Assembly (NCBI GenBank): GCA_014526335.1
Contig: JACTAT010000002.1
Span: 3,082,506 to 3,146,505, forward strand
DNA: 64,000 nucleotides
Source of the DNA: Chrysaora quinquecirrha
Taxonomy: Eukaryota > Cnidaria > Scyphozoa > Semaeostomeae > Pelagiidae
Direction of reading: 5' to 3'
Position 1 is the first letter of the stretch, and each line of letters begins with the position of its first letter. The notes beneath the pieces are model-generated. The model saw nothing but the letters and a program-made list of their open reading frames with translations, made no database searches and was not told the DNA's origin. Of this stretch, positions 48,301 to 60,900 are shown one piece after another. The translations under genes were made by a program, and so were the position numbers.

Positions 48301-51300
48301 TTAGTAAAGTTAAAGACTGTTTTAATTAAAGTAAAAAGTAAAGAAGATCAAAGCGGACCAGCATAAGCAAAGGAAAGCAAGTAGTACAGTTACATAGAAA
48401 AGCATTGATGCTAAGCTTATCGGTGAATCAATACCTTTCAAAGCAATGCAATAACACGCATAAAATGTACGCTAAAATGCAGTGCTGTGAAGAAATTATG
48501 ATATATAAATGCATTGCAGTGTATAGATGCTATGCAGTGGAAAAAGCAATGCAATGCAATACCATCCACTGCATTGAATTACTTTGCATAGCAATGCAAT
48601 GTTTTTAAAGGCAATGCAAAGCTAAAATACAATGTAGTGCAAAAAACAGTAAGCAATGCATATAAAATGAATGCATATGCAATGGAATACAAGCAATGCA
48701 ATACAGTCCAATTGACATTAAGTAAAGAGAAGCTAAATAAGATGTTACACAGCAGGTCATTGCTGAACATCGTGATGCAGTCAAATTCTATGGATCTTGG
48801 TGCGGATTTTCAAAAACATTAGAAATATTGAGACTGACATATAGTGCTTTCTATAGATAAATCTTTATTAATTAATCGAAATGTGCAGAGTCAGAGAGTA
48901 TTAATATTAGAAGTTGAAAAAATTCGTTTCATTACAGTTGTTTGTTGAGAATAGCCAAGGACGAAAGATCAAGGTTGAAGTCTTCGACAAAGATGTTGGC
49001 TCCAATGACGAAAGCTTGGGAAAGTGAGTATTTAGTTAAATGAAATTTCCATATTTCGTCTTTAAGACAAATATTTCTTAGACAAAATTAGCTGTATTAC
49101 ACATTCCAAGACTGAAGGTAATTCAAAGAGAATATATGGGTTTGAATTTTTCATCTACAGAACAGAAGTTAGCATCAGCAAAATTGCACAAAAGGGAGTA
49201 TCTGACATGGTAAGAAACTAATAGCTGTTAGTACCTTAATCATGAAATTCAAAATTCGAGTTTTACAAAAACAGTTTAGATTTATGTCTCGGAAATAATA
49301 CTTAACTCAAAGGCTTTTATTAGTAACCAAGTAATACAGATTACATGTTGATATGTAAGGTCAATTTTTCGTGTTTTACTGCGATACTATGATGTATGTA
49401 ATGATGATTATACGATTTCTTTTCTCATTTTATAGTGGCTCCCACTAGAAGGTGTCAAGTCTGGAAAGATTCATTTACGATGCAGTTGGTTTCATTTCAG
49501 TAGCAAAGCCTCCGACCTCCAAAAGGTAGTACAGAATGCAACTTCTTCACGCTATTTAACAAGTTACTCCTGTTGCTGAATATTCTCTTTTGCATGGAAG
49601 TACAATAAACATAGGCTTAGAACTTTAAGTTAATAATAATGAAAGGGTGTCAAGAAGCTTAAATACATGTTTAGTTAGAATTGCAAACGAAAAATGACAA
49701 AATTGTTTGCTATTCACTGTATATTCGACTATACACTTTCCAGTAGTCATACTTTTCAGTAGATTTACCCTTAAAGTTACCTTCAGTCTGCATCATCTCA
49801 GAAATCAACATATGACATTGGTCAGTGCTTTGCTTATGTTCTAGCTATAGCTTTTCTTTGTTCTTGTAGAGAGTTGTTTTTGGGGTAGTTTAAAGATGAA
49901 TTTCTGATTCTATTGTTTAAGGTCGACAAAGAAGATCAACTGGCAACGGCAGCATTGTTTGTCAAACTCGATTCAGCTGCAAACTTACCGGTAAAAAAAT
50001 GCTATATTTTGCTTTAACATTTCACGACTGCTCTGTGCTCAGTTAAATGGCGTATTACTTTACGAGAACTTAATGTGGTATTTCTTCGATACAGTCTAAA
50101 ACTCCTATCAAATTCTTTAACATCTGCTGATGCCATCCAACTTTAGGGATATTTCCTCTTAAGATCGAAGAATAAGCAAACACACCAGAAGCTACAGAAA
50201 GTGCTTTAGTGAGCTGAACTGCAAAATTTTTTAAAAAGATACAGTGCTTTTCACAGCAATTTCTTTAATTTTGGGTTTGAAAATACCATATTCAAGCGAG
50301 GACATTTTTGTAATATAAAACACGAAATTTCTGTACGAGTATCTACTCCAAGACATCTGGCATACACTTAACCTGTTCCTCTCCACTGTTTTGTTTACAA
50401 TTGACCTTCATAAAAATGTCTTTCAAGGTTACCAACAAGGATGACGACACCAGCAACCCATTTTGTACCATTACAGTTGGAAATCAAATTGAAATGTCAA
50501 AGGTATAGCTGATTGTTGTTTAACAAGTATTTTTGTTGAGGCAAAAGTGAACATTTCTTTGATTTGAAATCTTCAGACATCTTATCTAGTGTGAATTTTA
50601 TTCAACAGAAACTTGAAGACACATCTAAGCCAGTTTGGGAGGAGATGTTCCAGTTTATGGTCCGTGACCCAAAATTTCAAGAACTTAACATCCAAGTTAG
50701 TGAATTGTTGTATTTATTATTTTACACTGAAAGCAGAATAAAATAACTACTTTCGCTACTACCAATACCACATCTACCAATGCCAATGCCGATGCCGATA
50801 GTATCACTGGTTGGTGCCAATGCTACAATGCCACTACCAATACCACTACCAGGCTACGAATACTGCTACATCGACAAATGCCAACGCCGATGCCGATAGT
50901 ATCACAGGTTGGTACAAATGCCATATATCACAACTGCAAATACCACTACCAGTCTACGACTGCTGCCACATCTACCAATGCCAATGCCGATGCCAATAGT
51001 ATCACTGGTTGATGCCAATGCCACAATGCCACTACTACCAGTACTACTACCAGGCTACGGCTGCTGCCACATCTACCAATGCCGATGCCATTAGTATCAC
51101 TGGTACCAATATCACAAAACCACTACCACCAATGCCTCTAGCTACTACAGTGGAGCCCCAGTACTAAAACGGACAACTTTGGGATCAATTTTTTTGTTTT
51201 TGGAAGGAAGTATCTGCTGTATGGACCGATGTTATTTTACAAAAGACCTTTCGGCAATTCTGCATAAAGTATTTGTCCGTTGTTTGGTACCACTGTGTTA

Positions 51301-54300
51301 TTACCCTTACAACTACAACGAATAGTGCTTCTTCCAATATTGCACTTGTAGCATTACCGCCACTACTACTGTCACTACTTCCATGCAACTACGAAAACCA
51401 CAACACTATCGCCAGCACTCAAACCAATAACATTGCTACCACTGCTTCCATCACCAATGCTATCTACTACCTATTACAACCTATACTACTACTACCGCCA
51501 CTACTAATACTACAAATAGTACACTTGCCATTGCTGCCACTGCCAATATTCTACCGATAACTCTACTCACAACTCCCATTACATAACCAATTCAATCATT
51601 ACCACAAGTACCATGATCTACCTACTACCAATTCGATACCACTACTGATACTACTACCACTATTTCTAGTATTGTTTCATCCCAATGTAAGAATAAATGT
51701 AGCTAAGTGCTATTCTGAAAATTCTTTTCCATAGGTTATTGACAAGAAGAATGATTCAAGCCTTGGTAGAATTGACTTCCCAGTTGATCGCTTGCTTAAA
51801 CAACTTGACATGAGATTCAAACAACCGTTTGGTTTGAAAGGAGCAAAGGATGACAGTACGTTAACGATGATCGTTGAACTGAAGGTTAGTACAACTATAC
51901 ATTTAAATTTTTAAATTAATTTCTAGGTACAAAGTACTTAGCTTTTATTTATTTCTGACAAGTAGTTAATTTGTAAAACTTTTTTGTCTGCGTTATGCTT
52001 CGGGCTTTGGTTGTAGAAAACATGTAGAAGAACCATGTAGACTAAATGTGTTGAAGACATTACTCTTTGGCTGATCAAACGACCAAGCATTGTTGATCTA
52101 ACATTTGAAATTTGCTTTTCTCGTCAAACATGTTTAGCCACGTCACAAAATAATTCTCGTCAAACATACAAATACAAGCATAAAATGTTTTTGAATTTTT
52201 TCACAAGCGTTGCAGAGCAATTTATGCTTGCCAAACAAAGTTTTGCGATGTTGCCTGCCCGTTGCTAAGCGGTCAAAAATTGATTGTAAAGCAAATCTCA
52301 AATGTTTGGTCAACAATGTTTGATCGTTTTGCCAGGACCTCAGTTACACGGTTGTCACCAGGGACAATTATATAATCATATTTTTCTTATAATTATTTTC
52401 TTGTTAAATCGTCTTATAGGCTTTGGTTTGCAAACTTGGAAACAAGGATGGAGTTAGTGAAGAAGGCACAGGGTATGAATTTAACAAATACTTTGCTTCG
52501 TCTTAAGAAACGTTACTTTTTTCCTTCCAGTAGAAATGATACTATTTTCAAGTATAATAGTGTTAAGTATTACCTTCAATGTCGTAATATAGAGAAAGCA
52601 TCGTATAAAGGTAGTAGCTAAGTAAATCCCAACTTATGAGATTGTTATTTGAGCAGATATTCTTGAAACCTTCAATCGATGGTATTTGAATAACTGTCTT
52701 TTCAATCCTCCTGGCCTCTTGGTGTTCCAGAAATACTTGATTGCAGAAAAAAATGTATGGGGACGAAAGAAAAATTTTCCAGACTGAACTGCAGATTCCA
52801 AAAAAATTTTGGGCACTCGTGTTTCTTTTTAGCGACCGACCAAAGAGACTTGGGTTTTTCTTTAAGTGTTTATAAGAATATATGTGTAAAAACTAAATAC
52901 ACAATCATATCACTAAATACTTAACAATTATTTTTTAGAGAAACTGGAGTGAGAAAGAGAAACAAGTAAGTCGATACACTCTTTTTATGTTTGAAGAATT
53001 CAAACATGATTTAGGGGTTTTCGGCAAACCGGATGAAATATACCTACCTAGGAATCAGGAATGTTGTAACAATAAGATCGGAATTTCTATTCTCTGTGCA
53101 CACAATTTAAACAATTATTGAGTTGATTAATTATTTTAATTGCAATTCAAATGCATACAATCAAAACAATCGAAGAGGTTGTTCCGAGTCTTCGAAATTT
53201 GGCATCAGTTTGAACAACAAACTCATTAGGAAACAATTAGCCAGCATGCGCTAAAATCTGGAACAAACAGAAAAGCTGGGAACTCGTGGAATGAGTGGAA
53301 ATAAACGGAACTGAATGGAACCATTGTAGGCATGCTGAAACAAAGTGGGAATAACTTGGAATCGGAGGGAACAAAAGGAACAAAGTAGAAATCGGTGGGA
53401 ATAAATGAGAACGAGAGGTGACAAGGTGGAACAAACAGGGAATCACTGAAGAAGATGAAGGAACAACTCAGAAAAAGGAAATTACCGCAAACAAGCGAGA
53501 GCAAATTGAAACTAAATGGGGATCAATGACGATTGTGGGGGAAAGCAGGAACAAAGCCTGAAACAGCTAGAATCACAGGGAACAATTGTGGAGATTTATC
53601 CACACTGCAAGCTGCAATGTTTAGGCTTATCTCAGGCTGATCTTAGCTGATCTCATTCTTCAAACATGGCTAATGGGTACCTTTAATTTTAAATAACCAG
53701 ATAATTTCTGCCTAGGGTCGATGTTCTTATTTTGTTAATTTGAGGCTCAAGTGTTCTAAATGATGTTCTTATTTTAACATTGATTTTTCTATAACTACAC
53801 AAAAGAAATTGCTTCTACGAATAGTAAATAACAGTTTGGCATATCTTCTATATAGTTTTATTTAGTGATTGCATAGTTCTGTTTTGTTAACATGAGCTGA
53901 AACTACAAACAAATTTTCTTGTCTCTTATTTTCATCTGAAGCTGGACTTGCTCTTACCTACGTTGTTCTTATATTTTTCTGGCAAATCGAGCCTCGATAT
54001 TCTTGTAAAGTGGGTTCTTATAAGAAAAAAAGTATTTCTATGTTAATTTTTACTCCCTATTTTGGTTCTTAATAATGTGTGTAGTCAAGATACGTATACC
54101 TTAGTAGGCATAAGTGGGAGCTTGAGATGGATGTAGATGGGAGCTTATATGTAGACTTTCCTTAATTCTTGCTCGGTACTGTCACATTTGTTTTCGTTTC
54201 GTTATGTATGAATATAACATTTGCATTTTCCATTTATCAGGTTTTTGAAAGGTGAAGTTGAGCAGACGATTAAATGGGACGTTGAAAAGAACAAATTGTT

Positions 54301-54987
54301 AATTACTGTGCATAAAGCAAGGTACACAATAAACATGCATAAAATTCGCGCCAAAATTAATAATCTTTAGTAATTTTGAGTAACTTAAGTCATATTTTAT
54401 TTCAGTGATCTTTTTCCTTGCTTGTTTCAAATTTTATGACCTTACTTATTTTCTTGTTCATTAATTTAGGGATTTGATGCCTGAAAAGACAAACGATGCC
54501 CTAAACACATACGCCAAGATGAACCTTTTGCCAGATCAAAGTGAAGCTGGGTTGAGGAAGACTAAAGTGGTGAAGGAAAAAGATCCAAAATATGACCAAG
54601 AGTATGTGCAAAATATTATACAAATCGTGTACCTATTGTGGTGCTTTGCAAAATATCATTCTTTTTCTGTCACTACATGTGTAGTCCCGTGTGGTCTAGT
54701 GGTTAGGATTCGGCGCTCTCACCGCCGCGGCCGGGGTTCGATTCCCCGCACGGGAGCATCTTTAAATTTTACTCTTAAATTTATTTGATTTTCATTCATA
54801 TTCCTCAGATTTGAATATTTCATTGGATATGAAGAGCTTCTTGGGAGAACATTAAAAGTCAGTGTTATGAACAGTGAAGAACCTGATGATTACGTTATTG
54901 GTGAAGTGAGTAAAATAACATAAATTTTAATTTTTGAAATTACTTGTCGAAATAGAAAACGAAAAATATATGCCGTGACCCGGGATT

Positions 54988-55038
<51 letters not shown>

Positions 55039-55673
55039 CCGGCATGTTGAAATTGGTCCACTCTGGCGATTTGATTCCTTGCTATAATAAGACATTTGCG
55101 ATCAATGGATCGATGTTAGACCCCTTTTTTGCGCGTAATTTTTAATATTTTCTCTACTTAATTTTTTAATTCAGGTTTTGATAAAGCTTGAAGATATCGA
55201 CTTGTCCAAAGGAGAGAAGAAATGGTGAGCATGAGCAGTTAACTTTATATGCAATCTTACCGAACTTTCTTCTAAAATTCTAACAACTTTTGACATTATT
55301 GGAGTAAGAGTATTTACAGTTTCTTTTCTTGAGAGGTTTCTTAAAATTTTCTTGATTTTACTAAAAAATTGAATTATTCCTCACGGTGTGTCACTTTTCA
55401 AACAAATGACAACTGAGAATATGTAAGGCAAGAGAGACGAGGGGGCCAGAATGTCCGAAAATATGTCGAGTTGGAAATGAGTTTTTTCGTTATTGTTCTC
55501 CATTCTAGAAACAAAGTTGGAGTACAGTATTGCAGATTTTCTTCTTTGAGTGTCTAGATCTAGGTTTCTAAAGGTTTATTATAGAAAAAACGTGTAGTTT
55601 TTACGTTTTACTGAGTAAATTTTTTAATTGTCGAACTTTTTGCAGGTATCAGTTGTCAGCTGAGGGAAAATAA
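42343..55673 (+). CDS. ESYT: Extended synaptotagmin (SMP + three C2 domains)
   Basis: 24 exons: 42343-42627, 44948-44989, 45490-45627, 46002-46078, 46237-46303, 46439-46528, 46918-46973, 47489-47609, 47897-47996, 48216-48286, 48938-49023, 49161-49209, 49436-49525, 49922-49990, 50428-50502, 50609-50695, 51735-51884, 52420-52472, 52939-52965, 54241-54321, 54470-54601, 54809-54905, 55175-55224, 55646-55673; all phases agree, 706 aa. A hydrophobic hairpin (about 28-62) anchors it in the ER. The SMP lipid-transfer domain (about 96-292) follows, then C2A (293-424) with all five calcium-ligand acids (D309, D319, D366, D368, D373). C2B and C2C have lost several (SNPF and NTYAKM replace the DPY site). 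The family tethers ER to plasma membrane and moves lipids. Exon 19 is a 27-nt microexon. An ATG at 42303 in another frame may be the true start. Which vertebrate paralogue it matches is not resolved. Confidence 0.92.
44227..44495. mobile_element. Inverted-repeat element with a poly-G run
   Basis: Left arm CCTACAATCTTGGATAAAAT (near 44237) pairs imperfectly with the right arm ATTTTGTCCAAGATTGTAGG (near 44460). Between them lies a 14-G homopolymer (44400-44413). It lies in the first intron of E-Syt. Confidence 0.5.
44748..44910 (+). repeat. CGGACACCT-type dispersed repeat
   Basis: ACCTCCATTAACGGACACCT, CAGCGGACAAC, ACCGGACAAAAACTC and ATATAGCGGACACC occur in sequence, ending with GTGTCCGGTATATTGAGG in reverse sense. 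Related to the 17-bp array at 36353-36470 and to patches at 43200-43240 and 51155-51215. Confidence 0.5.
45040..45380 (+). repeat. Dispersed ~330-bp element, copy 1
   Basis: It begins with AAGAACCAGATAAGTTTTGC and GAGGCTCAATGTTC and ends with AATCGAGCCTCAATGTTCTT. Copy 2 at 53690-54020 has the same word order throughout (TTGAGGCTCAAGTGTTCT, ATAACAGTTT, TACGTTGTTCTTAT). Both copies are in E-Syt introns, same orientation. Confidence 0.65.
48405..48730 (+). repeat. GCAATGCAAT-rich low-complexity patch
   Basis: Words such as AGCAATGCAAT, AATGCAGTG and ATGCATATGCAATG recur irregularly over about 320 bp in an E-Syt intron. Not coding. Confidence 0.5.
50765..51105 (+). repeat. ~97-bp minisatellite
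   Basis: Three near-complete units start with ATCACTGGTTGGTGCC or a variant (near 50806, 50902, 51001) and end with GCCGATGCCGATAGT or a variant. It continues into ACTACTACC-rich low-complexity sequence to about 51670. It is in an E-Syt intron; the open frames it creates are artefacts. Confidence 0.65.
52030..52335. repeat. Dispersed TTTGACAAGCAA / AAACATTG repeat, E-Syt copy
   Basis: It contains AAACGACCAAGCATTGTTG, ACATTTGAAATTTGC, CACGTCACAAAAT, GCCAAACAAAGTTTTGCG and CAACAATGTTTGATCG, the same vocabulary as 37000-37345 with an inverted-repeat layout. Confidence 0.45.
53255..53600 (+). repeat. GGAAC-rich purine tract
   Basis: Degenerate units of about 12-20 bp built on GGGAATAA, GGAACAAA and TGGAAC repeat across roughly 340 bp in an E-Syt intron. 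Complementary-strand frames rich in Phe/Pro/Ser are artefacts. Confidence 0.55.
53690..54020 (+). repeat. Dispersed ~330-bp element, copy 2
   Basis: Collinear with 45040-45380: ACCAGATAATTTCTGCC, TTGAGGCTCAAGTGTTCT, AATAACAGTTT, TACGTTGTTCTTAT, AAATCGAGCCTCGATATTC. Divergence is moderate, with small indels. Confidence 0.65.
54685..54756 (+). tRNA. tRNA-Glu (CTC)
   Basis: 72 nt with complete cloverleaf: acceptor TCCCGTG/CACGGGA, D arm GGTCTAGTGGTTAGGA, anticodon stem CGGCG/CGCCG around loop CTCTCAC (anticodon CTC), T arm GGGGTTCGATTCCCC, discriminator G. It matches the animal tRNA-Glu pattern closely. It lies in the E-Syt intron between exons 21 and 22, same strand as E-Syt, with its own pol III A and B boxes. 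Confidence 0.95.
54971..55043 (-). tRNA. tRNA-Phe (GAA)
   Basis: 73 nt on the minus strand: starts GCCGGGATAGCTCAGTTGGG, anticodon stem CAGA/TCTG with anticodon GAA in loop CTGAAGA, T arm CCTGGTTCAATCCCGGG, discriminator A. The acceptor stem has one G-A mismatch (position 5 with 68). It lies between E-Syt exons 22 and 23, antisense to E-Syt and about 215 bp from the tRNA-Glu. Confidence 0.92.
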
Positions 55674-57345
55674 ACTAAGAGCTGATTTGGTTTCCCAAGT
55701 TGTACAGTTTAAAATACTGGAAGGAAAAAACGAATCACATAGTTGTTCCTGAGATAAAAGTATCGCACTGGATTGTATTTCTTTCTTTTTGATTAGTAAA
55801 ATGAACAGTTTATTTAGATCTGGGTTTATTTTTTAAATGATGATAAGAATAAAAAAATTTGCAGAAAATTTAGTCAACTTTAAATAAAGACTTTTATTTT
55901 ATTCTGATAAATTCGAATACTGTATTGTATTTCTGTACTAAGTTGTACAATTTAACATGATTTTAACCAAAATGATAACAATTATAAATGAAGACATAAA
56001 TTATTCCGTTAATAAAATTATGCTGTTAATATAAGCTTATGTTTTTAAAAAATAAGGCTTTTAACTGTTAAGGATTAACATGAAGTATTATTTAACCGTG
56101 TAACTTAAAGTGGAAATCTTTTAGCGTTTTAACTAACTTATTTTAAATTATCAAAGTTATTGTAGCACTTGCCATTATATTGAAGCACTGTCAATATTAA
56201 AGTACTATTAAGAATTGATATTGAGAAAAATCTAGAATTTTAAATGTGTGTTGGTTTTTTGATGTCTTCTTTCCCTCGATTTTAACCGTTTTTCATATAA
56301 GGCCCTATGATAGACAGACTTCATACGTTGTCCAACGTTTCTGTATTGCAGAGCGTATCCAATGATACTGAGGCATGGTAGGCTTAAGACGTAGTATCTA
56401 CTAAGTACAAGAGGTGTTTTGTGACACATAGACAGAATGTTAAAATAAAAGACCCAAAAAGGACCAAACTTACCACTCGCACAAAATAAGAAGCGAACTC
56501 GTTCGGCCAAATGGACAAAAGCAAGGAACTGATGCACTGCCCTGCACTGTGCCATATGAGTAAAGACACATGGAAACAAAAATTCTTCAGGGACTTCACT
56601 GATAGCATGCATTGATCTCATATCGTTTATCGTGCAGTTTATGCAAATGCTTACGAAAAAATGTTTGCTCGAGTTTAACATGGAGTTTCAGTATCCCCAG
56701 AGATAAAAATTTTCGATTTCCAAGCCAAAAATGCAATACAGCAAATGTAACTTTCATAGTTATGACAAGTGTATACAAATGTCTACCAAAGTTTACTGCT
56801 TGGAAAATAATACAGTTTTAGACAATATTTGCGCGGGAGCGAGATCCTTTAGAGGAAGATATCTAGCTACAAGGTTTAGTCTTTTCAAAATAACACAAAC
56901 GTCATCCAAATTTTAGTGACAAAACACAGAAAAAATCAGAACAAAGAAAATAACATACAAGACACCTTATAAACTTCTGTTCTTTGTAGGGTGCCTCTTT
57001 TGAGACCTATATTTCTTCTGAATTCTGAAAAAAAGTAGACTTTGGAGGCTTTGGAGCCTTTGGGCTTCAGAAGTCACCGATTTTTCCTAGAGTTTTCAAA
57101 AAGAACAGGCTTTGGATCTCTCGTCAGTCTCCAGAATTAAGAAGATGCAGAAAAAGGTCCAAAAGATCGCACCTTTAATATCAAACATCATAGTTTTTTA
57201 AAGAAAAAACTTGCATTGTCTTCTAGTTGCATGAAATTAATAAGAAATCTTCCTGTGAAGTTCCTGCAATAAATTTGGGGATGGGAGGAATCCGAGTCTC
57301 CAACACTGATGTTTCTTTACGTTGCCTTTACGAGTGCAGGGTTTC
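55674..57345. other. Convergent 3' region between E-Syt and CPSF2
   Basis: AT-rich 3' UTR and spacer. Several open frames on both strands between 56232 and 56916 overlap each other and show no domain, signal or splice context. No transposon was recognised. Confidence 0.5.
55883..55888 (+). terminator. Candidate polyadenylation signal for E-Syt
   Basis: AATAAA 210 nt after the E-Syt stop, followed by T-rich sequence (ACTTTTATTTTATTC). Another A-rich candidate lies near 55848. Confidence 0.45.
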
Positions 57346-57779
57346 TTAAACGATCGCATACTGCTGATACAGCAAGTCTCTAATAATGTAATAATCATCG
57401 CACACAGCTCCAACAAGGCCGATTTTACCAGCTTCGCTCTGAAAAGAAAAGGCACAAATATTAGCAAATATCTGCTGCTTTATGCAGTAAAAATCTTCAC
57501 ATCATCCATAGTTCTTGGCAATTCGATTCAGCGGATAATATCCCATCGTCAAGGCTCTTACCGAATAAACACGAGCCATAATACAGTTATTTGCTTATCA
57601 TCGACTCAAAGTTAGGGAAAAGCAAAATGATTGCAATCTTACCCTGCGAACAGCAACAACATTGTTACACACAAGCATTCCACCAGCGAACTCTGCCTAA
57701 AATTCCAAACAATATCATGGTTAGGAAATCGGTTAGTAAATAACTAGGTTTAGGTAAGTCAGTTAGTAAATAAGTTAGC

Positions 57780-57814
<35 letters not shown>

Positions 57815-57909
57815 ATAGTTAGCAAGTTAGTTAGATAATTAGCAAGTTAGAAAGAAAGCTAGTTAGTTAATTAGGTAGTTAGTTAGTTAGTAAGTTAGCT
57901 AGTTAGTTG

Positions 57910-57962
<53 letters not shown>

Positions 57963-60900
57963 ATAGTTAGCAAGTTAGAAAGAAAGCTAGTTAGTTAATT
58001 AGGTAGTTAGTTAGTAAGTTAGTTAGTTAGTTAGTTAGTTAGTTAGGTAGTTATTTAGTTAGTTCATGGTTAATTAGTTGGTTAATTAGCTAGTTAGTTA
58101 ACTAGCTAGCTAGTTAGTTAGCTAAGCAAGTAAGTTAGTTAGTTAGCTTGTTAGTTAGTTGGTTGGTTAGTTAGTTAGTTATGTAGTTAGTTAATTAGGT
58201 AGTTAGTTAGTTATGCAGTAAGCTAGTGAGTTAGTTAGTTAGTTATTTAGTTAGTTAACTAGAACGTCAGTAAGTAAGCTAGTTAGTTATTTAGGTAGTT
58301 AGTTAATAAGTTAATTCGTTAGTTAGGTAGGTGGCTAGTTAGTTCATAGTTGATAAGTTGGTTAGTTAGTTAGCTAGATAGTTGATTAGTTAGTTAGTTC
58401 ATAGTTTATCAATTGGATAGTAAGTTGAGTAGTTAGATGAGATAGCTTGGCTCCTTGGTAAGCTAATTGGTTAACTAATGAGTAAGTTAGTTGGCTGGTT
58501 AGTTAGTTAGTCAATTAGTTTTGGTAATTTGGTTAGTTCCCTATTCTGCTAAATTGGTTCTGTCATCAAGCTGGTTATCTCTGTTAGTCACTGTAGCTAC
58601 GGTATATTAGTAGTATCAATGTGTGCCCTAAGACGGAGCACAAACACGAGAGTGAAAACAAGTTTCTTACTTGAATTCCATTCTTTGTGAGGATCTGTTT
58701 GAAGTCTGAAAGTCTTGGTTCATCGATAAATACACTTTTGTGACCTGGGATCTGTATGAAGAAATGTCAAATATGAATTTGGTTGTATGCAGTTAGTGTA
58801 GTTATGTGCATTTTTGCATAGTAATATGCAATTTTCATACCCTTGGAGGTGTATTAAACTTAAATAATTTTTCAATAAAAAGCTTAAAGACTTTCGAATT
58901 TAGCAAATGAATCCTTCACTTATGTGACAAATGGGCATAGGATCCTCAGGGTTTGAAGGCTAGAAATGGAAAAAGCCTAATCAAATTTCCACTTCTCGAT
59001 CTGATTGACATTTGGAAAGCAAACACAAAAGTCACCGAAGATGATGGTTGACGTTAACCATTTTTGCCCTCCAATAGAACTTCTGGGGAAAACTCTATAC
59101 AGGACAGGAAGAACTGTTTTATCTTATTTACCTCTTCTGGTGGTAACTGCTCAAGCACTGGAACAACATCCTGACGATATTCATCATCTGCTTCCATGTT
59201 TTCATCATCTTTAAAATGCTCGCCAGTGGCCTGCATGATCAACTGCCCATCAACCCATGCCAATTCTGCATCACGAGTCTGCTCAAATGCCAAAGAGCTG
59301 ACCAAAGAATCCTTTAACTTGACCTTAGACATAAGAAAACCATAGATTAGAAAACAGACAATGTACGTTCAGATTCATTTTTGCCCCACTTAGCCCCCCT
59401 CTCCCCAGTTAAATGTTAGATATTTTGTTCATCCGCATCAGAAGTAAGCGACCCATCATATGCGCGGAACATATATAATGGCATCCTTCAGAAAGTAATC
59501 AACATTGAATGGGGGAGGGGGTAGAGACGTAGACTCCCCAGTCAATATGATTGAGTACCTGTCTTAACATATTTGTCCGTGATTGTAGAGTAAATCTTGC
59601 ACTCAAGCACTACAAAATTATACAGGGCCTAGAAAGTTGCTCTCTGTGATTGAAACAAACAATCCAAACAGCACCGGTGAGATAGCAACACGTAAGTTAC
59701 GTGGCCAATAATATCGAGGGTCTCTGACTGTAAGGGCTTTAGTACCACGAAGTGCATATATCAGAAATGTTTTTCGTAAACTATATGTGGCTGCAAGCTA
59801 ATCCTAAAATGCGGCAAATGCACTATTTTCTCACGAGTTCTAATCGAGCGGCAAATGTTAGCTCGCGCCCATTTCGAGCAGTCATGATATGATATACCAT
59901 AGTCTACATCAACACAACACATAACCGAAACATGAATTGCCCCTTGAAAACCAGCCCTGCTGAAGGCGACCCATTAAATGAAAGTGAAATGAATTAAAAA
60001 TCTCTTACGCCGGCAAAGCAAAGTAACTCAACTAAGTGATATATCTGTGCCAATATAGGCAATCCCAAGGACTTACGATTAAGCATTTAATGAATTGAAT
60101 TGAATCATTGGATATATACCTGATAGATGTGACTTTCTCGAGTTGCGTCAACGGTGTCTCCAATTTTCGGTGCAAAAATACGATTTGAACTTATATTTAA
60201 AGTTTTCTTGCAATACTCTAATAGATATTGAGTAGCTTTTTGAGAACCATGAACAATTATCTGAAAGTAGAATGAAAGGATTATCTAAATAATCAAAACC
60301 ACACAAATAGATAAACAGCTCTTTCGATTATTCAAACTGGTATACAAGAATATTTTCCAAGTTTTCGGATACTATAGTTTCCGCAAAAGATGGCCGCCGT
60401 TTCTGTCAACCCCTTGCTTTTCATACTGTTTTACGAAGGGAATTCTGGGAATAATTTCCGTAGCTACGAATTCAACGCCTGCAGCTATGTAAAATACGTA
60501 ACTAAGGAAATTATTCCCAGAATTCCTTTCGAAAATCCTTAATGAAAACAGTAGGCAAAAACGGCGGCCATCTTTTGCGGAAGCGTCTATTGATACAATG
60601 AAGGTTTGGACAGAAGGTTGGCCCAGCTTTAGACCAGCATCTATAGCAAACAGTGCTAACATGTTATGTTGTCCAACATGTTGGAACGGTTCGCGCCGGT
60701 CTTAAAGGTGCTGAGCTTTTGTACCCAAGAAAGGACTAAGCGTTTGAAGTACTCACCAGCTGTCTTGGTTTGACAAGCGATAAAATCCTTTTGACTGATT
60801 CCCCATCTGATCTTCCTTCGAAGTCAATGTAAGTTATTTGGCATCTAAAAACAGGAGGAACAATGCTTATATTGAATATTAGTTGATGTTCAAATGCACT

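Noticed and set aside
50811..51560. Thr/Pro/Leu-rich frames in an E-Syt intron
   Set aside because: They derive from the 97-bp minisatellite and ACTACC-rich repeats; the flanking E-Syt exons splice across this segment in phase.
56232..56681. 149-codon minus-strand frame between E-Syt and CPSF2
   Set aside because: It overlaps other open frames, has no recognisable domain and lies in AT-rich 3' flanking DNA.
57725..58530. Interstitial telomere
   Set aside because: The unit is TTAG, not the TTAGGG of animal telomeres, and it lacks regular GG.
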